From: an uncultured Selenomonas sp.
Lineage (GTDB): Bacteria > Bacillota > Negativicutes > Selenomonadales > Selenomonadaceae
Reading direction: 5' to 3'
Assembly (NCBI GenBank): GCA_902766095.1
Contig: CACXCN010000065.1
Location: 1 to 38,576, forward strand
DNA: 38,576 bases
Shown here: piece by piece, positions 26,497 through 35,216 of the stretch
How the letters are laid out: each line of letters starts with the position of its first letter
Numbering within the stretch: the first letter of the stretch is position 1
Translations under genes and position numbers: made by a program
Notes under the pieces: generated by a model
Told to the model about the DNA's origin: nothing
Seen by the model: the letters and a program-made list of their open reading frames with translations, nothing else
Database searches by the model: none

Positions 26497-27132
26497 ATGT
26501 CAGATTTGAAAGTACATGTCATAGATCATCCGCTCATACAGCATAAGCTCACTTTCATGCGCAAGAAGGAGACGGGCTCGAAGGATTTCCGCGAGTTGCT
26601 CGAGGAAATCTCGATGCTTATGACCTATGAGATCACGCGCGACTTCCCGCTCGAGGAAGTCGAGATCGAGACGCCGGTATCGAAGTGCAAAGCCAAGGTC
26701 CTCGCCGGCAAGAAAGTCGGTGTCGTGCCGATCCTGCGCGCCGGTCTCGGCATGCTGTCGGGCGTCATGAACATGATGCCGGCCGCGAAAGTCGGCCATG
26801 TCGGTCTTTACCGCGACCCGGAGACGCTGAAGCCGGTCGAGTACTACTGCAAACTGCCGAGCGATGTCTCGGAGCGCACGTTCATCGTTGTCGACCCGAT
26901 GCTCGCCACGGGCGGCAGCGCGTCAGCAGCGCTGTCCCTGCTGAAGGAGAAGGGCGCGAAGAATATCATCCTCATGTGCCTCGTGGCGGCGCCGGAGGGC
27001 ATCCGCTGCGTGAACGAGGAGCATCCGGATGTGCCGCTGTATGTGGCAGCCGTTGATGAGCGCCTGAATGACAAGGGCTATATCGTCCCGGGCCTCGGCG
27101 ATGCTGGCGACCGCATTTTCGGTACGCTCTGA
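26497..27132 (+). CDS. upp: Uracil phosphoribosyltransferase
   Basis: Salvages uracil to UMP using PRPP. The 211-residue length is normal. The PRPP loop is [28 protein letters not shown] and the C-terminal uracil-binding end, [17 protein letters not shown], are also classical. AGGGAGAA precedes ATG 26497. It probably shares a transcript with glyA upstream and ychF downstream. Confidence 0.97.
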   Translation: MSDLKVHVIDHPLIQHKLTFMRKKETGSKDFRELLEEISMLMTYEITRDFPLEEVEIETPVSKCKAKVLAGKKVGVVPILRAGLGMLSGVMNMMPAAKVGHVGLYRDPETLKPVEYYCKLPSDVSERTFIVVDPMLATGGSASAALSLLKEKGAKNIILMCLVAAPEGIRCVNEEHPDVPLYVAAVDERLNDKGYIVPGLGDAGDRIFGTL

Positions 27133-27158
27133 TCAAGTGAATGTGAAGGTGAATTTTT

Positions 27159-28265
27159 TTGAGTAATCTAGAAGTAGGTATCGTCGGCCTGCCGAACGTC
27201 GGCAAGAGCACGCTGTTCAACGCCATAACGAAAGCGGGCGCAGAGGCGGCCAACTATCCGTTCTGCACGATCGAGCCGAATGTCGGTGTCGTGGCCGTGC
27301 CGGATCCGCGTCTCGAGGTCCTGCACAAGATGTATAATTCCAAGAAGACGACGCCGGCCTCGGTGCGTTTCGTCGATATCGCCGGCCTCGTCAAAGGCGC
27401 CTCGAAGGGCGAGGGCCTCGGCAACAAGTTCCTCGAGCATATCCGCCAGGTAGACGCGGTCGCACATGTCGTGCGCTGCTTCGAGGACAGCGAGATCACG
27501 CATGTCGAGGGCTCGATCGACCCGCTGCGCGACATCGATATCATCCAGACAGAGCTGTGCCTCTCCGACCTCGACATCGTCGAGAAGCGCATATCGCGCC
27601 TCGCGAAGATAGCGAAATCCGGCAACAAGGAAGCCCGCGAGGAGGACGTCGTCTGCCGCAAGATCAAGGCGCTGCTCGATGAGGGACGTCCGGCCCGTGA
27701 GGCTGATCTCAGCAAGGAAGAGCTCGAGATGGTAAAAGAGATGAACCTGCTGACGCTGAAGCCGGTACTCTATGTCGCCAATGTCGGCGAGGATGAGGTC
27801 GCTACGGCGGACACGGACAACCCCTATGTGCAGAAGGTCAAGGAGCATGCCGCGAAATCCGGCTCCGAGGTCGTGACGATCTCGGCCAAAGTCGAGAGCG
27901 AGATCGCAGAGCTGCCTGCGGATGAGGCGAAGGAATTCCTGGCCGATATGGGTCTCGAGGAGAGCGGCCTCGACCGCCTCATAAAGGCTGCGTTCGATCT
28001 GCTCGGCCTCATGACGTTCCTGACGGCCGGCCCGGACGAGTGCCGCGCTTGGACGATCGTGAAGGGGACGACGGCACCGAAGGCCGCTGGCAAGATCCAT
28101 ACCGATTTCGAGCGCGGCTTCATCCGCGCGGAGATCGTAAGCTATGACCAGCTCGTAGCCGCCGGCTCTGTAGCAGCTGCCCGCGAGAAAGGCCAGCTGC
28201 GTTCGGAGGGCAAGGATTACGTCATGCAGGACGGCGATGTGACGAATTTCCTGTTCAACGTGTAA
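27159..28265 (+). CDS. ychF: YchF/OLA1-family ATPase
   Basis: A ribosome-associated Obg-like P-loop protein of 368 residues. G1 is GLPNVGKST (10-18), and G3 is DIAGL followed by the glycine-rich [14 protein letters not shown]. In the G4 position it has NVGE instead of NKxD, the substitution that makes this family prefer ATP. A coiled-coil region (about 130-200) and a C-terminal TGS domain (from about 285, [13 protein letters not shown]) follow. The start is TTG 27159 behind GAAGGTGA; no ATG is available in place. It lies 26 bp after upp and ends at a terminator. Confidence 0.97.
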   Translation: MSNLEVGIVGLPNVGKSTLFNAITKAGAEAANYPFCTIEPNVGVVAVPDPRLEVLHKMYNSKKTTPASVRFVDIAGLVKGASKGEGLGNKFLEHIRQVDAVAHVVRCFEDSEITHVEGSIDPLRDIDIIQTELCLSDLDIVEKRISRLAKIAKSGNKEAREEDVVCRKIKALLDEGRPAREADLSKEELEMVKEMNLLTLKPVLYVANVGEDEVATADTDNPYVQKVKEHAAKSGSEVVTISAKVESEIAELPADEAKEFLADMGLEESGLDRLIKAAFDLLGLMTFLTAGPDECRAWTIVKGTTAPKAAGKIHTDFERGFIRAEIVSYDQLVAAGSVAAAREKGQLRSEGKDYVMQDGDVTNFLFNV

Positions 28266-28287
28266 TAGCATATCGCGCATAAGAAAA

Positions 28288-28351
28288 CGAAAAGCCATCT
28301 CGGCATCAACCAGCTGGATCAGCAGTCTGGAGGTGCGGGATGGCTTTTTCG
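28288..28351 (+). terminator. Terminator between ychF and the convergent Gx gene
   Basis: CGAAAAGCCATC (28288-28299) pairs with GATGGCTTTTTCG (28339-28351) across a 39-nt loop that can form inner pairs. The T-run is in the 3' arm, and the 5' arm carries AAAA, so it could work in both directions between convergent genes. Confidence 0.6.
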
Positions 28352-28362
28352 TATGCTTTTTA

Positions 28363-28908
28363 TCATATCTGGCGCAGGCGCGCGGGCAGGCGGCGTAGCG
28401 TCCAGCCTCCGGCCAGGCCGATGAGCGAGCCGGTCAGGAGGCCGCAGGGGCCGAGGATCGGCAGGTAGAACAGGATGCCGGGGCTCTCGATGACGAGTGC
28501 TGCGATTAGGAGCTGGCCGACATTGTGGGCGAAGCCGCCGGCCGCGCTGACGCCGACGATGGAGAGCGTTGCGACGTGCCGGCTCATTTTTTTCAACAGC
28601 AGCATGGCGGCGAAACTCAGGAGTCCGCCGGCGAGACTGTATGCGAGTATGGTCGGGCCGCCGCCGAACATGGTGGCGAGCAGTACGCGGATGAGCAGGA
28701 CGAGCAGGGCATCGCGGGCCGGTACCGTATAGAGCGCGAGCAGCGTGATGATGTTCGCGAGGCCGAGCTTCGCGCCCGGAGCAAGGAAGGGCAGCGGCAG
28801 CAATCCCTCGAACAGGAACAGGGCCAGGGACTGGGCGATGAGCAGCGCCAGATAGACGAGGCGGAACGTACGGCTCATGGGCATCACGTGGTTGTTTTCA
28901 GCAGTCAT
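28363..28908 (-). CDS. Gx transporter family membrane protein
   Basis: A 181-residue protein with about five membrane segments, of the family once labelled heptaprenyl diphosphate synthase component I. LFLFEGLLPLPFLAPGAKLG, the segment LANIITLLALY and GGGPTILAYSLAGG are characteristic. I chose ATG 28908 because GGAGG lies seven bases upstream; the longer frame to 29037 is out-of-frame readthrough of the neighbour. ATG overlaps the stop of the NusG-II gene (ATGA), so the two are coupled. From memory, this pair also occurs in flavin-linked electron-transfer loci, but no ApbE or FMN-binding gene is in view. The true activity is uncertain. Confidence 0.85.
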   Translation of the reverse strand: MTAENNHVMPMSRTFRLVYLALLIAQSLALFLFEGLLPLPFLAPGAKLGLANIITLLALYTVPARDALLVLLIRVLLATMFGGGPTILAYSLAGGLLSFAAMLLLKKMSRHVATLSIVGVSAAGGFAHNVGQLLIAALVIESPGILFYLPILGPCGLLTGSLIGLAGGWTLRRLPARLRQI

Positions 28909-29303
28909 CAGCGCACCTCCACATCCGTATCGCGAGCAGTTGTTCCGGAGGTCTGTCCCTTTACCTGGATGATGAGGTGATGGGGGAGGCAGGCGATGGT
29001 GTCGCCGGGGCGCCGGGCCACGCCGGTAGCTATGCATATCGCGTCAGGGCAGTCAGCATCGACGACGGCGATCGTCTCATCCGTGACGCGCACGACGTTG
29101 CGTCCGTAGCTGTTGGCGATGGTGAAGGTGTCTGTGCCGCGGTGGGCGGAGAGCTGGACCGTGCGCACGACGCGGCCGTCGATGCGGATTTCGGCGTAGA
29201 GATTATCCGCGGGGCGGCTCAGGACGAGCAGCGGCGTCAGTGAGAGCAGGAGCAGGCCGGCGATGAGCAATATATCTGCCCGGTGTTTTTTGATGAATTC
29301 CAT
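28908..29303 (-). CDS. NusG domain II-containing protein
   Basis: A 131-residue protein with one N-terminal membrane anchor (about 10-29) and an extracytoplasmic NusG_II beta-domain. Family marks visible are ANSYGRNVVRV, then VVDADCPDAICIATG with the paired cysteines of a CPDxxC pattern, and IACLPHHLIIQV. Despite the name it is not a transcription factor. It is the first gene of a two-gene minus-strand unit with the Gx transporter. It starts at 29303, where its own 5' end overlaps the -35 of the divergent alr promoter, so the two promoters could interfere. Confidence 0.85.
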   Translation of the reverse strand: MEFIKKHRADILLIAGLLLLSLTPLLVLSRPADNLYAEIRIDGRVVRTVQLSAHRGTDTFTIANSYGRNVVRVTDETIAVVDADCPDAICIATGVARRPGDTIACLPHHLIIQVKGQTSGTTARDTDVEVR

Positions 29304-29331
29304 TGTGGTACCTTTTCAGATGTGCTAATAT
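29303..29331 (+). promoter_or_regulatory. alr promoter
   Basis: TTGTGG (29303-29308), a 17-bp spacer and TAATAT (29326-29331) preceded by TG (extended -10). It begins at the NusG-II start codon on the other strand. Confidence 0.65.
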
Positions 29332-29376
29332 GAAAGAAAATGCTAATCTCGAGTGGACTAAAGGAGTAGATATCAT

Positions 29377-30489
29377 ATGCCGAACCGGGCAGTATGGGCC
29401 GAGATCGATCTCGGGGCCCTGCGGAACAACTATAGGGAGATCAAGCGTCACCTGCAGCCGGGAGCGCGCCTCTGCGCCGTCGTGAAAGCTGACGCCTATG
29501 GTCATGGCGCGGTACAGGTGGCACGCATCGCCGTCGAGGAGGGGGCGAGCTATCTGGCTGTGGCTACGGTCGACGAGGGCATCGAGCTGCGGCGGGCCGG
29601 CTTCACGACTCCGATTATCATGCTGGGGCTGACGCTGCCGGAGAGTGCTGTCGATATCGTGGCCTATGATATCACGCAGACCGTATGCGAGCTGCCGCTC
29701 GCGGAGGCCATATCGCGCGAGGCCGTGCGGCAGGGGAAGCTGGCCCGCGTCCATCTGAAGGTGGAGACGGGTATGGGCCGCATCGGTATCCGTCCGGAGG
29801 AGGTCGGCGAGCTCGCCGCTGCAGTTGCAGCCCTGCCGAATATAGAGATCGAGGGCATGTTCAGCCATTTCGCGGCAGCGGATACAGCAGATAAGACGTT
29901 CGCCCATGAGCAGCTTGCGCTGTTCGAGCAGGCCATCAGCTCCGTGACGGAGCGTGCCGGTCGTCCCCGCATCTGTCATATCGCTGAGTCAGCTGCAGCG
30001 CTCGAGATACCGGAGTCCCACCTCGACATGGTGCGGGCGGGCATTATCCAGTACGGCCTATGGCCCTCGGCGGAGGTGACGCATCCGATTGCCCTGCGGC
30101 CAGTCATGAGCCTGCGGGCACGCGTCGTATTCCTGAAGACCATGCCGGCCGGGGCAACGATTGGCTATGGCCGCACGTGGCGGGCAGAGCGCGAGAGCCG
30201 CATTGCCACGCTGCCGCTCGGCTACGCCGATGGCTTCATCCGCGCCTACGGGCGGGACGGCTACGTCACGATCAAGGGGCACCGCTGCCCGATTGCCGGC
30301 CGCATCTGCATGGACCAGACGATGGTCGATGTGACGGATTATCCGGATATCGAGGAGGGCGACGTCGCGACGCTGTTCGGTGCGGGCGGTCCGAGTGCCG
30401 ATGAGGTGGCGGAGCGCGCCGATACGATCAGCTACGAGGTCACATCGCTCATCATGAAGCGCGTGGAGCGGAGATACGTAGAGGAGTAA
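29377..30489 (+). CDS. alr: Alanine racemase
   Basis: Makes D-alanine for peptidoglycan. It is a fold-type III PLP enzyme of 370 residues. The PLP lysine lies in CAVVKADAYGHG (about K37). ETGMGRIGI, IGYGRTWRAER with the GYG tyrosine expected to act as the second catalytic base, LPLGYADGF, and the C-terminal GRICMDQTMVDVT are all in place. AAAGGAG precedes ATG 29377. It is a single-gene unit: divergent from the NusG-II pair and convergent with the unknown gene at 30514. Confidence 0.97.
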   Translation: MPNRAVWAEIDLGALRNNYREIKRHLQPGARLCAVVKADAYGHGAVQVARIAVEEGASYLAVATVDEGIELRRAGFTTPIIMLGLTLPESAVDIVAYDITQTVCELPLAEAISREAVRQGKLARVHLKVETGMGRIGIRPEEVGELAAAVAALPNIEIEGMFSHFAAADTADKTFAHEQLALFEQAISSVTERAGRPRICHIAESAAALEIPESHLDMVRAGIIQYGLWPSAEVTHPIALRPVMSLRARVVFLKTMPAGATIGYGRTWRAERESRIATLPLGYADGFIRAYGRDGYVTIKGHRCPIAGRICMDQTMVDVTDYPDIEEGDVATLFGAGGPSADEVAERADTISYEVTSLIMKRVERRYVEE

Positions 30490-30513
30490 GGTTGACGGCA
30501 GCGTTGCAAAAAA

Positions 30514-31005
30514 TTACTCGAGCTGCCGCTTCCAGTATTCGAGGTCGGGAGCGTTGAGCGGCAGGTCGATGGTCTGGCCGTTATCATAGTAGAAGCGAAA
30601 GCGGACTTCGTCCGCTTTTTTTATTGCGGGGAGGCTGGAGCGCGGCAGTTCTACGAACAGTTTGTTCTCATTCTGCCAGCGGTGCTCGCCGGAGGTGCCG
30701 GCCGGCATCTGCTTGACGACGGCCTTCATCTCCCAGGCATCGCCATCGGTATACAGGATGGCTTCCGGGCGCAGCTGGGCGCTGTCGTAGCGGAAGTCCC
30801 AGATGCTGAGCGTGGCGCCTTCGAGCTTTCCAGATTCGGTGTGCGAGCTTTGGAAGTCGATGAGGCAATAGGCGGACAGTGAGTCAGCCGTGCGATGGTC
30901 GACATGCCAGGTGTAGGAAAGCCCGAATATGCCGATGAGCATGCATAGCGCGCCGACGATGAGCAGGATGGTTTTCAAGGGCAGTTCATGGATCTGATAT
31001 GGCAT
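30514..31005 (-). CDS. Membrane-anchored protein of unknown function
   Basis: A 163-residue protein that I do not recognise. A single hydrophobic segment (about 10-30, KTILLIVGALCMLIGIFGLS) should act as a signal anchor, leaving a soluble extracytoplasmic domain with many beta-like stretches (ATLSIWDFRYD, WEMKAVVKQMP, VRFRFYYDNGQ). No catalytic motif or cysteine pair stands out. GGAGGGAAC precedes ATG 31005, and a credible minus-strand promoter lies upstream. It ends 25 bp from the convergent alr stop. Confidence 0.7.
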   Translation of the reverse strand: MPYQIHELPLKTILLIVGALCMLIGIFGLSYTWHVDHRTADSLSAYCLIDFQSSHTESGKLEGATLSIWDFRYDSAQLRPEAILYTDGDAWEMKAVVKQMPAGTSGEHRWQNENKLFVELPRSSLPAIKKADEVRFRFYYDNGQTIDLPLNAPDLEYWKRQLE

Positions 31006-31047
31006 TGTTCCCTCCGTGAAAAACGAGCCAGAAATGATTCTCCGTTC

Positions 31048-31076
31048 ATTATACCGCTAGTATTCAGGTTTGGCCA
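31048..31076 (-). promoter_or_regulatory. Promoter of the unknown anchored protein gene
   Basis: On the minus strand TGGCCA (31076-31071), a 17-bp spacer and TATAAT (31053-31048), about 40 bp before the start codon. Confidence 0.6.
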
Positions 31077-31087
31077 GCGGGGACAGC

Positions 31088-31110
31088 ATTAGCGCCTCTT
31101 AGCATCGGAT
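31088..31110. repeat. Short intergenic repeat, copy 3
   Basis: CATTAGCGCCTCTTAGCATC then GGAT; it matches 24555-24577 apart from a single C/T change across the core TAGCGCC-CTTAGCATCGGAT. It lies between the minus-strand promoter above and the HAD gene at 31199. Confidence 0.5.
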
Positions 31111-31198
31111 AAAATATGGCCTGATTTCCGCTCAGCCCTTGCTTTTTTTCGGGGATATGAGAAAATAGAAGTGATTGCATATCATGGGAGGCGATACG

Positions 31199-32011
31199 AT
31201 GTCGATAAAGCTTTTTGTCACTGATCTGGATGGGACGCTGCTGGTGTCAGCCAGCACCGTATCGAAGCGGAATATAGCTGCAGCCCAGGCCGCAGCAAAG
31301 GCTGGCGTGACGGTCACCATCGCGACCGGGCGCATGTATAAGGCGGCTTTGCCCGTAGCGCAGGCACTCGGAGTCGATGTGCCGATCATCACTTATAATG
31401 GGGCACTCATAAAAACTACCAGCGGGAAGGAACTTTATGCGGCTTATCTGCCACCCGAGGTCGTGGCTGAGGTAGCGAGCTTCGCGCAGGAGCGGGGATG
31501 GTATATACAGAGTTACAGCCATGATGAGTTGCTGTTCCCCGTCTATGATGAACATTCGCGCGGCTATGAGCAGGCTCAGGCCATAAAGGGCAGACTGGTC
31601 GGCTGGGACGGGCTGCGGTCACCAGAGTATACGCAGGCGGTCTCGAAAATGCTGTGCATAACGGATGATGAGTCCGAGACGGAGCAGCGCATTCGTGAGT
31701 TCAATGACCACTTCGGCGGGCGCATCGTCGCCGTGCGCTCGAAAGCTGACTATGCCGAGATAACGTGTCCGGGCGTATCGAAGGCGTCGGGAATCCAGCG
31801 GCTGGCGGAACGTCTGGGTATATCCATCGACGAGACGATGGCCATCGGCGATGGTGATAATGATATCCCGATGCTCAAGGCTGCCGGCCATAGCGTCGCT
31901 ATGGGCAATGCGGTCCCTGAAGTGAAGGCAATCTGTGAATACGTCACGACGGACTGCGAGGCTGATGGCTTTGCGACGGCGATTGAGCGCTACATACTGG
32001 GACAGGGATGA
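31199..32011 (+). CDS. Cof-type HAD-IIB phosphatase (first of two)
   Basis: A 270-residue haloacid-dehalogenase hydrolase of the Cof/YidA type, probably acting on small sugar or cofactor phosphates. Motif I is DLDGTLL with the nucleophile Asp and the acid/base Asp, motif II is TIATGR, and motif III/IV is KASGIQRLAERLGI followed by AIGDGDNDIPML. The cap domain (about 85-185) is of the C2 type. GGGAGGCG precedes ATG 31199. It is followed at 83 bp by a paralogue. The substrate cannot be predicted. Confidence 0.9.
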   Translation: MSIKLFVTDLDGTLLVSASTVSKRNIAAAQAAAKAGVTVTIATGRMYKAALPVAQALGVDVPIITYNGALIKTTSGKELYAAYLPPEVVAEVASFAQERGWYIQSYSHDELLFPVYDEHSRGYEQAQAIKGRLVGWDGLRSPEYTQAVSKMLCITDDESETEQRIREFNDHFGGRIVAVRSKADYAEITCPGVSKASGIQRLAERLGISIDETMAIGDGDNDIPMLKAAGHSVAMGNAVPEVKAICEYVTTDCEADGFATAIERYILGQG

Positions 32012-32094
32012 TAACAGCCGCTACACCGCCGCTGGCGGCTGTCGCGGAGCTCGGGATGGTATATGGTACTTAGTTAAGGGAGAAGAGGAGCAAT

Positions 32095-32910
32095 TTGGCT
32101 ATAAGATTGGTCGTCATGGATCTCGATGGGACGCTGCTGAACTCGGATAAGCTCATATCGCCGCACACGCAGGCGGTGCTGGAGCAGGCTCGGGCGCAGG
32201 GCTGTCTCACGACGATAGCTACCGGGCGCATGCATGGCTCGGCCGCCTATTTCGCGCGGGCGTCGGGGATGAATGCGCCGGTCATCAGCTGCAACGGCGG
32301 CCACGTGCAGGGAATCGAGGCAGCGACACCGCTGTTCGAGCGTCATCTCGCACCGCCGGTGGTGCGGCGTCTGCTGGAGCTGGCGCGGCGCCGGGGCTGG
32401 TATCTGAACTGGTACATCGGCGATACCGTCTACGTCATGGAGTATATCGAGGATTACTTTTATGCCTATCGCACGACGAAGGGGCTGAAGATCAAGGCGG
32501 TCGGCGATCACTATGCCGACTATACCGAGAACGTCATCCAATGCGTCATCCGTGACCTGGATGGCGATGTCCAGAGCAAGACGGCCGTCATCGAGCAGAT
32601 GTTCCCGGGCGGCATCCAGGCCCAGCAGAATACAGGCACATCGTCGGATCTGACGCCGCCCGGCGTGAACAAGGCCGTTGGCGTGGAGGCCCTGCTGCAC
32701 GCTCTCCATATAGCGCCCTCGGAGCTCATGGTCTGCGGCGATGGCGATAACGATCTCGCGATGCTCGACTATGCCCGCCGGCATGGCGGCGTGGCGGTCG
32801 TCCCCGCGAATGGCCTGCCGGCAGCGAAGGCGCTGGCGACCTATCACGCGCCGAGCAATGATGAGGATGGCATAGCCAGAGCCATCGAGGAGCTCGTGCT
32901 GCGCCACTGA
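32095..32910 (+). CDS. Cof-type HAD-IIB phosphatase (second of two)
   Basis: A 271-residue paralogue of the gene before it. Motifs are VMDLDGTLLNS, TTIATGRMHG, NKAVGVEALL and VCGDGDNDLAML. The two share HAD core motifs but differ strongly in the C2 cap, suggesting different substrates. The start is TTG 32095 behind AGAGGAGC. A small stem (AGCCGC/GCGGCT) lies in the 83-bp gap, but without a T-run. Confidence 0.9.
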   Translation: MAIRLVVMDLDGTLLNSDKLISPHTQAVLEQARAQGCLTTIATGRMHGSAAYFARASGMNAPVISCNGGHVQGIEAATPLFERHLAPPVVRRLLELARRRGWYLNWYIGDTVYVMEYIEDYFYAYRTTKGLKIKAVGDHYADYTENVIQCVIRDLDGDVQSKTAVIEQMFPGGIQAQQNTGTSSDLTPPGVNKAVGVEALLHALHIAPSELMVCGDGDNDLAMLDYARRHGGVAVVPANGLPAAKALATYHAPSNDEDGIARAIEELVLRH

Positions 32911-32953
32911 GCAGATATATAATTTTAGCGAAAAGAAAACAGGGGTGATATAT

Positions 32954-33865
32954 ATGACGGAGGAAAATGAGAAAGCGGAGGAGTACCGCCTCGTCATCGT
33001 GACCGGTATGTCGGGCGGCGGTAAGACGCAGGCCTGCCGCTACATGGAGGACCTCGGATATTTCGTGGTTGATAATCTGCCGCCGGTATTCATACCGAAA
33101 TTCGTGGAGCTGGCTCGCCATGCCGGCGGCCATATCGGCAAAGTCGTGCTGGTGGTGGATACGCGCAGCCGCGAATTCTTCGATACATTCGTCCAGGTGC
33201 TCAATGATATGGACAGGGATGATATGCCCTATGAGATGCTGTTCATGGACGCCTCGGATTCGGTCATCATCCGCCGCTATAAGGAGACCCGCCGCCGCCA
33301 TCCGCTGGCGCCGAACTCGCGCATCAGCGAGGGCATCGCGAAGGAGCGTGAGCGCCTGGCACCCGTGCGGGCCAAGGCGACCTATGTCATAGATACCTCG
33401 GAGCTCAAGAAGGTCGAGCTGCGGGACAAGATCCATCGCCTGTTCGGCAACACCGAAGGCAATCAGATGAATATCAACGTATTGTCGTTCGGATTCAAAT
33501 TCGGTATGCCGCTCGATGCGGATATGGTATTCGACGTGCGCTTCCTGCCGAATCCATTCTATTTCGAGTCCATGCGCCACAAGAGTGGCGCCGTGCCCGA
33601 GGTCGCGGAGTACATAGCGAGCCAGCCGGTCACGCAGGAGTTCCTGAAGCATCTGGACGGTCTGATTGATTTCCTCATACCGCAGTACATAAAAGAAGGC
33701 AAAAGCCAGCTCGTCATCGCCGTCGGCTGCACGGGTGGCATGCACCGCAGCGTCTTCGTGGCCAAGCACATCCACGACCGGCTCTGCAATCAGTATCCGA
33801 CGCGCCTCGAACATCGCGACCTCATGAAGAACGACGTGTGGGAGCATGTACGGGAGGAGAGCTGA
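32954..33865 (+). CDS. rapZ: RNase adapter / nucleotide-binding protein RapZ
   Basis: A P-loop ATPase/GTPase (YvcJ in Bacillus) that senses cell-wall precursor metabolites; in E. coli it guides RNase E to GlmZ. The 303-residue length is normal. Walker A is GMSGGGKT (18-25), then DNLPP, DTRSREFF, the B-like FMDASD, RRRHPL, and a C-terminal domain with VLSFGFKFG and VAVGCTGGMHRSV-like residues. I chose ATG 32954 because AGGGGTGA lies upstream; GTG 32945 is inside that sequence. It starts the conserved rapZ-yvcK-whiA cluster. The yvcK ATG follows its stop after 1 bp. Confidence 0.96.
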   Translation: MTEENEKAEEYRLVIVTGMSGGGKTQACRYMEDLGYFVVDNLPPVFIPKFVELARHAGGHIGKVVLVVDTRSREFFDTFVQVLNDMDRDDMPYEMLFMDASDSVIIRRYKETRRRHPLAPNSRISEGIAKERERLAPVRAKATYVIDTSELKKVELRDKIHRLFGNTEGNQMNINVLSFGFKFGMPLDADMVFDVRFLPNPFYFESMRHKSGAVPEVAEYIASQPVTQEFLKHLDGLIDFLIPQYIKEGKSQLVIAVGCTGGMHRSVFVAKHIHDRLCNQYPTRLEHRDLMKNDVWEHVREES

Positions 33866-33866
33866 T

Positions 33867-35198
33867 ATGTATTTACTAAAATGGTTGTATCCGGGGCTGA
33901 AATTCAAGCGCTGGCTGCTGCTGTTCGCTCTCGGAGTCATGTTCGTAGCCATAGGTCTGGCGCTGGCCTTCAACTACAAATATCTCGACGTGCTGGAGGA
34001 AGCTATATTTCGGGCGGTCTACCTCTGGCGCGGGAGCTATAACTACGCATTTACGACCATCGTGGGCCTTGGCGTCGTATCCATCGGCATCATCCTGATG
34101 CTGATCGCGACGCGGTTCATCATCCGCTCCGTCATCACGGTGCTGCTGCCGGAGAACTCCGGTCATCTCGTGGATATCATTTACGAGAAACGCAAGCTCG
34201 GCAAAGGCCCGTCCGTGACGGTCATGGGCGGCGGCCATGGCCTGAATGTGCTGTTGCGCGGGATCAAGCGTGCGACATCGAATGTCACGGCCGTCGTGAC
34301 CGTGGCCGATGACGGTGGCTCCTCGGGCCGTCTGCGCGAGGACCTCGGCATACTGCCGCCGGGCGATCTGCGCAACTGCCTCGTAGCCCTGGCTGATACG
34401 GAGCCATTGATGGAGAAATTGTTCCAGTACCGCTTCGAGGGCAAAGGGGAGCTGGCCGGTCATTCGTTCGGCAATCTGTTCATCGCGGCCATGAACGAAG
34501 TGACGGGCGATATCGAGCAGGCGCTGAAGGAATCGTCGAAGGTTCTGGCCGTCAAAGGCCATGTCCTGCCGGCAACGAAGGAACATGTGCGCCTCGACGC
34601 AATCATGACCGACGGCACGGTCGTCGAGGGCGAGTCGCATATCCCGGAAGTCCATAAGCATATCCACCGCGTCCGGCTGTTCCCCCAGCGGGTGCAGCCG
34701 GTGCAGTCAGCCATCGAGGCCCTGAATGAGTCGGATGCGATCATCCTGGGGCCGGGGTCGCTCTATACGAGCATCATGCCGAATCTGCTCGTCGAGGGCA
34801 TCGCCGATACGCTGCGCCGCAGCAAGGCAATCAAGATATATATATGCAATGTCATGACTCAGCCCGGCGAGACCGACGGCTATACAGCGTCCATGCATGC
34901 CAAGGCCATTCTCGACCATGCCGGCAAAGGGGTCATCGACTATATGCTCGTGAATTCGCATGTGATCAGCGACAGCCTGCGGCAGGAGTATGCGGCGAAG
35001 GGAGCCTATCCGGTCAAAATCGACGAGAAAGCGATAAACGACCTGGGCATCGGCTTCATCAAAGCCGATATCATAAATGAGACGGATGTGATACGCCACG
35101 ACCCGGCCAAGCTGAGCACAGCGGTCATGCGCATGATCGATACCCTGCGCCCGGGCAGCAAATCCGTCTACACCGTCAAGCACCACGAGATCCACTGA
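33867..35198 (+). CDS. YvcK-family protein (gluconeogenesis factor) with N-terminal membrane helices
   Basis: YvcK proteins bind UDP-sugars and are needed for normal cell shape and growth on gluconeogenic carbon. The conserved domain (about 115-430) carries VTVMGGGHGLNVLLRG, TVADDGGSSGRLR, PPGDLRNCL and LGPGSLYTSIMPNLL. Unlike Bacillus YvcK, this 443-residue version has two N-terminal membrane segments (about 17-36 and 63-83), a form seen in some Firmicutes. ATG 33867 follows GGGAGGAG, which lies inside the end of rapZ. It is co-transcribed with rapZ and whiA. Confidence 0.95.
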   Translation: MYLLKWLYPGLKFKRWLLLFALGVMFVAIGLALAFNYKYLDVLEEAIFRAVYLWRGSYNYAFTTIVGLGVVSIGIILMLIATRFIIRSVITVLLPENSGHLVDIIYEKRKLGKGPSVTVMGGGHGLNVLLRGIKRATSNVTAVVTVADDGGSSGRLREDLGILPPGDLRNCLVALADTEPLMEKLFQYRFEGKGELAGHSFGNLFIAAMNEVTGDIEQALKESSKVLAVKGHVLPATKEHVRLDAIMTDGTVVEGESHIPEVHKHIHRVRLFPQRVQPVQSAIEALNESDAIILGPGSLYTSIMPNLLVEGIADTLRRSKAIKIYICNVMTQPGETDGYTASMHAKAILDHAGKGVIDYMLVNSHVISDSLRQEYAAKGAYPVKIDEKAINDLGIGFIKADIINETDVIRHDPAKLSTAVMRMIDTLRPGSKSVYTVKHHEIH

Positions 35199-35216
35199 GA
35201 ATGCGGAGGTGAGGAG

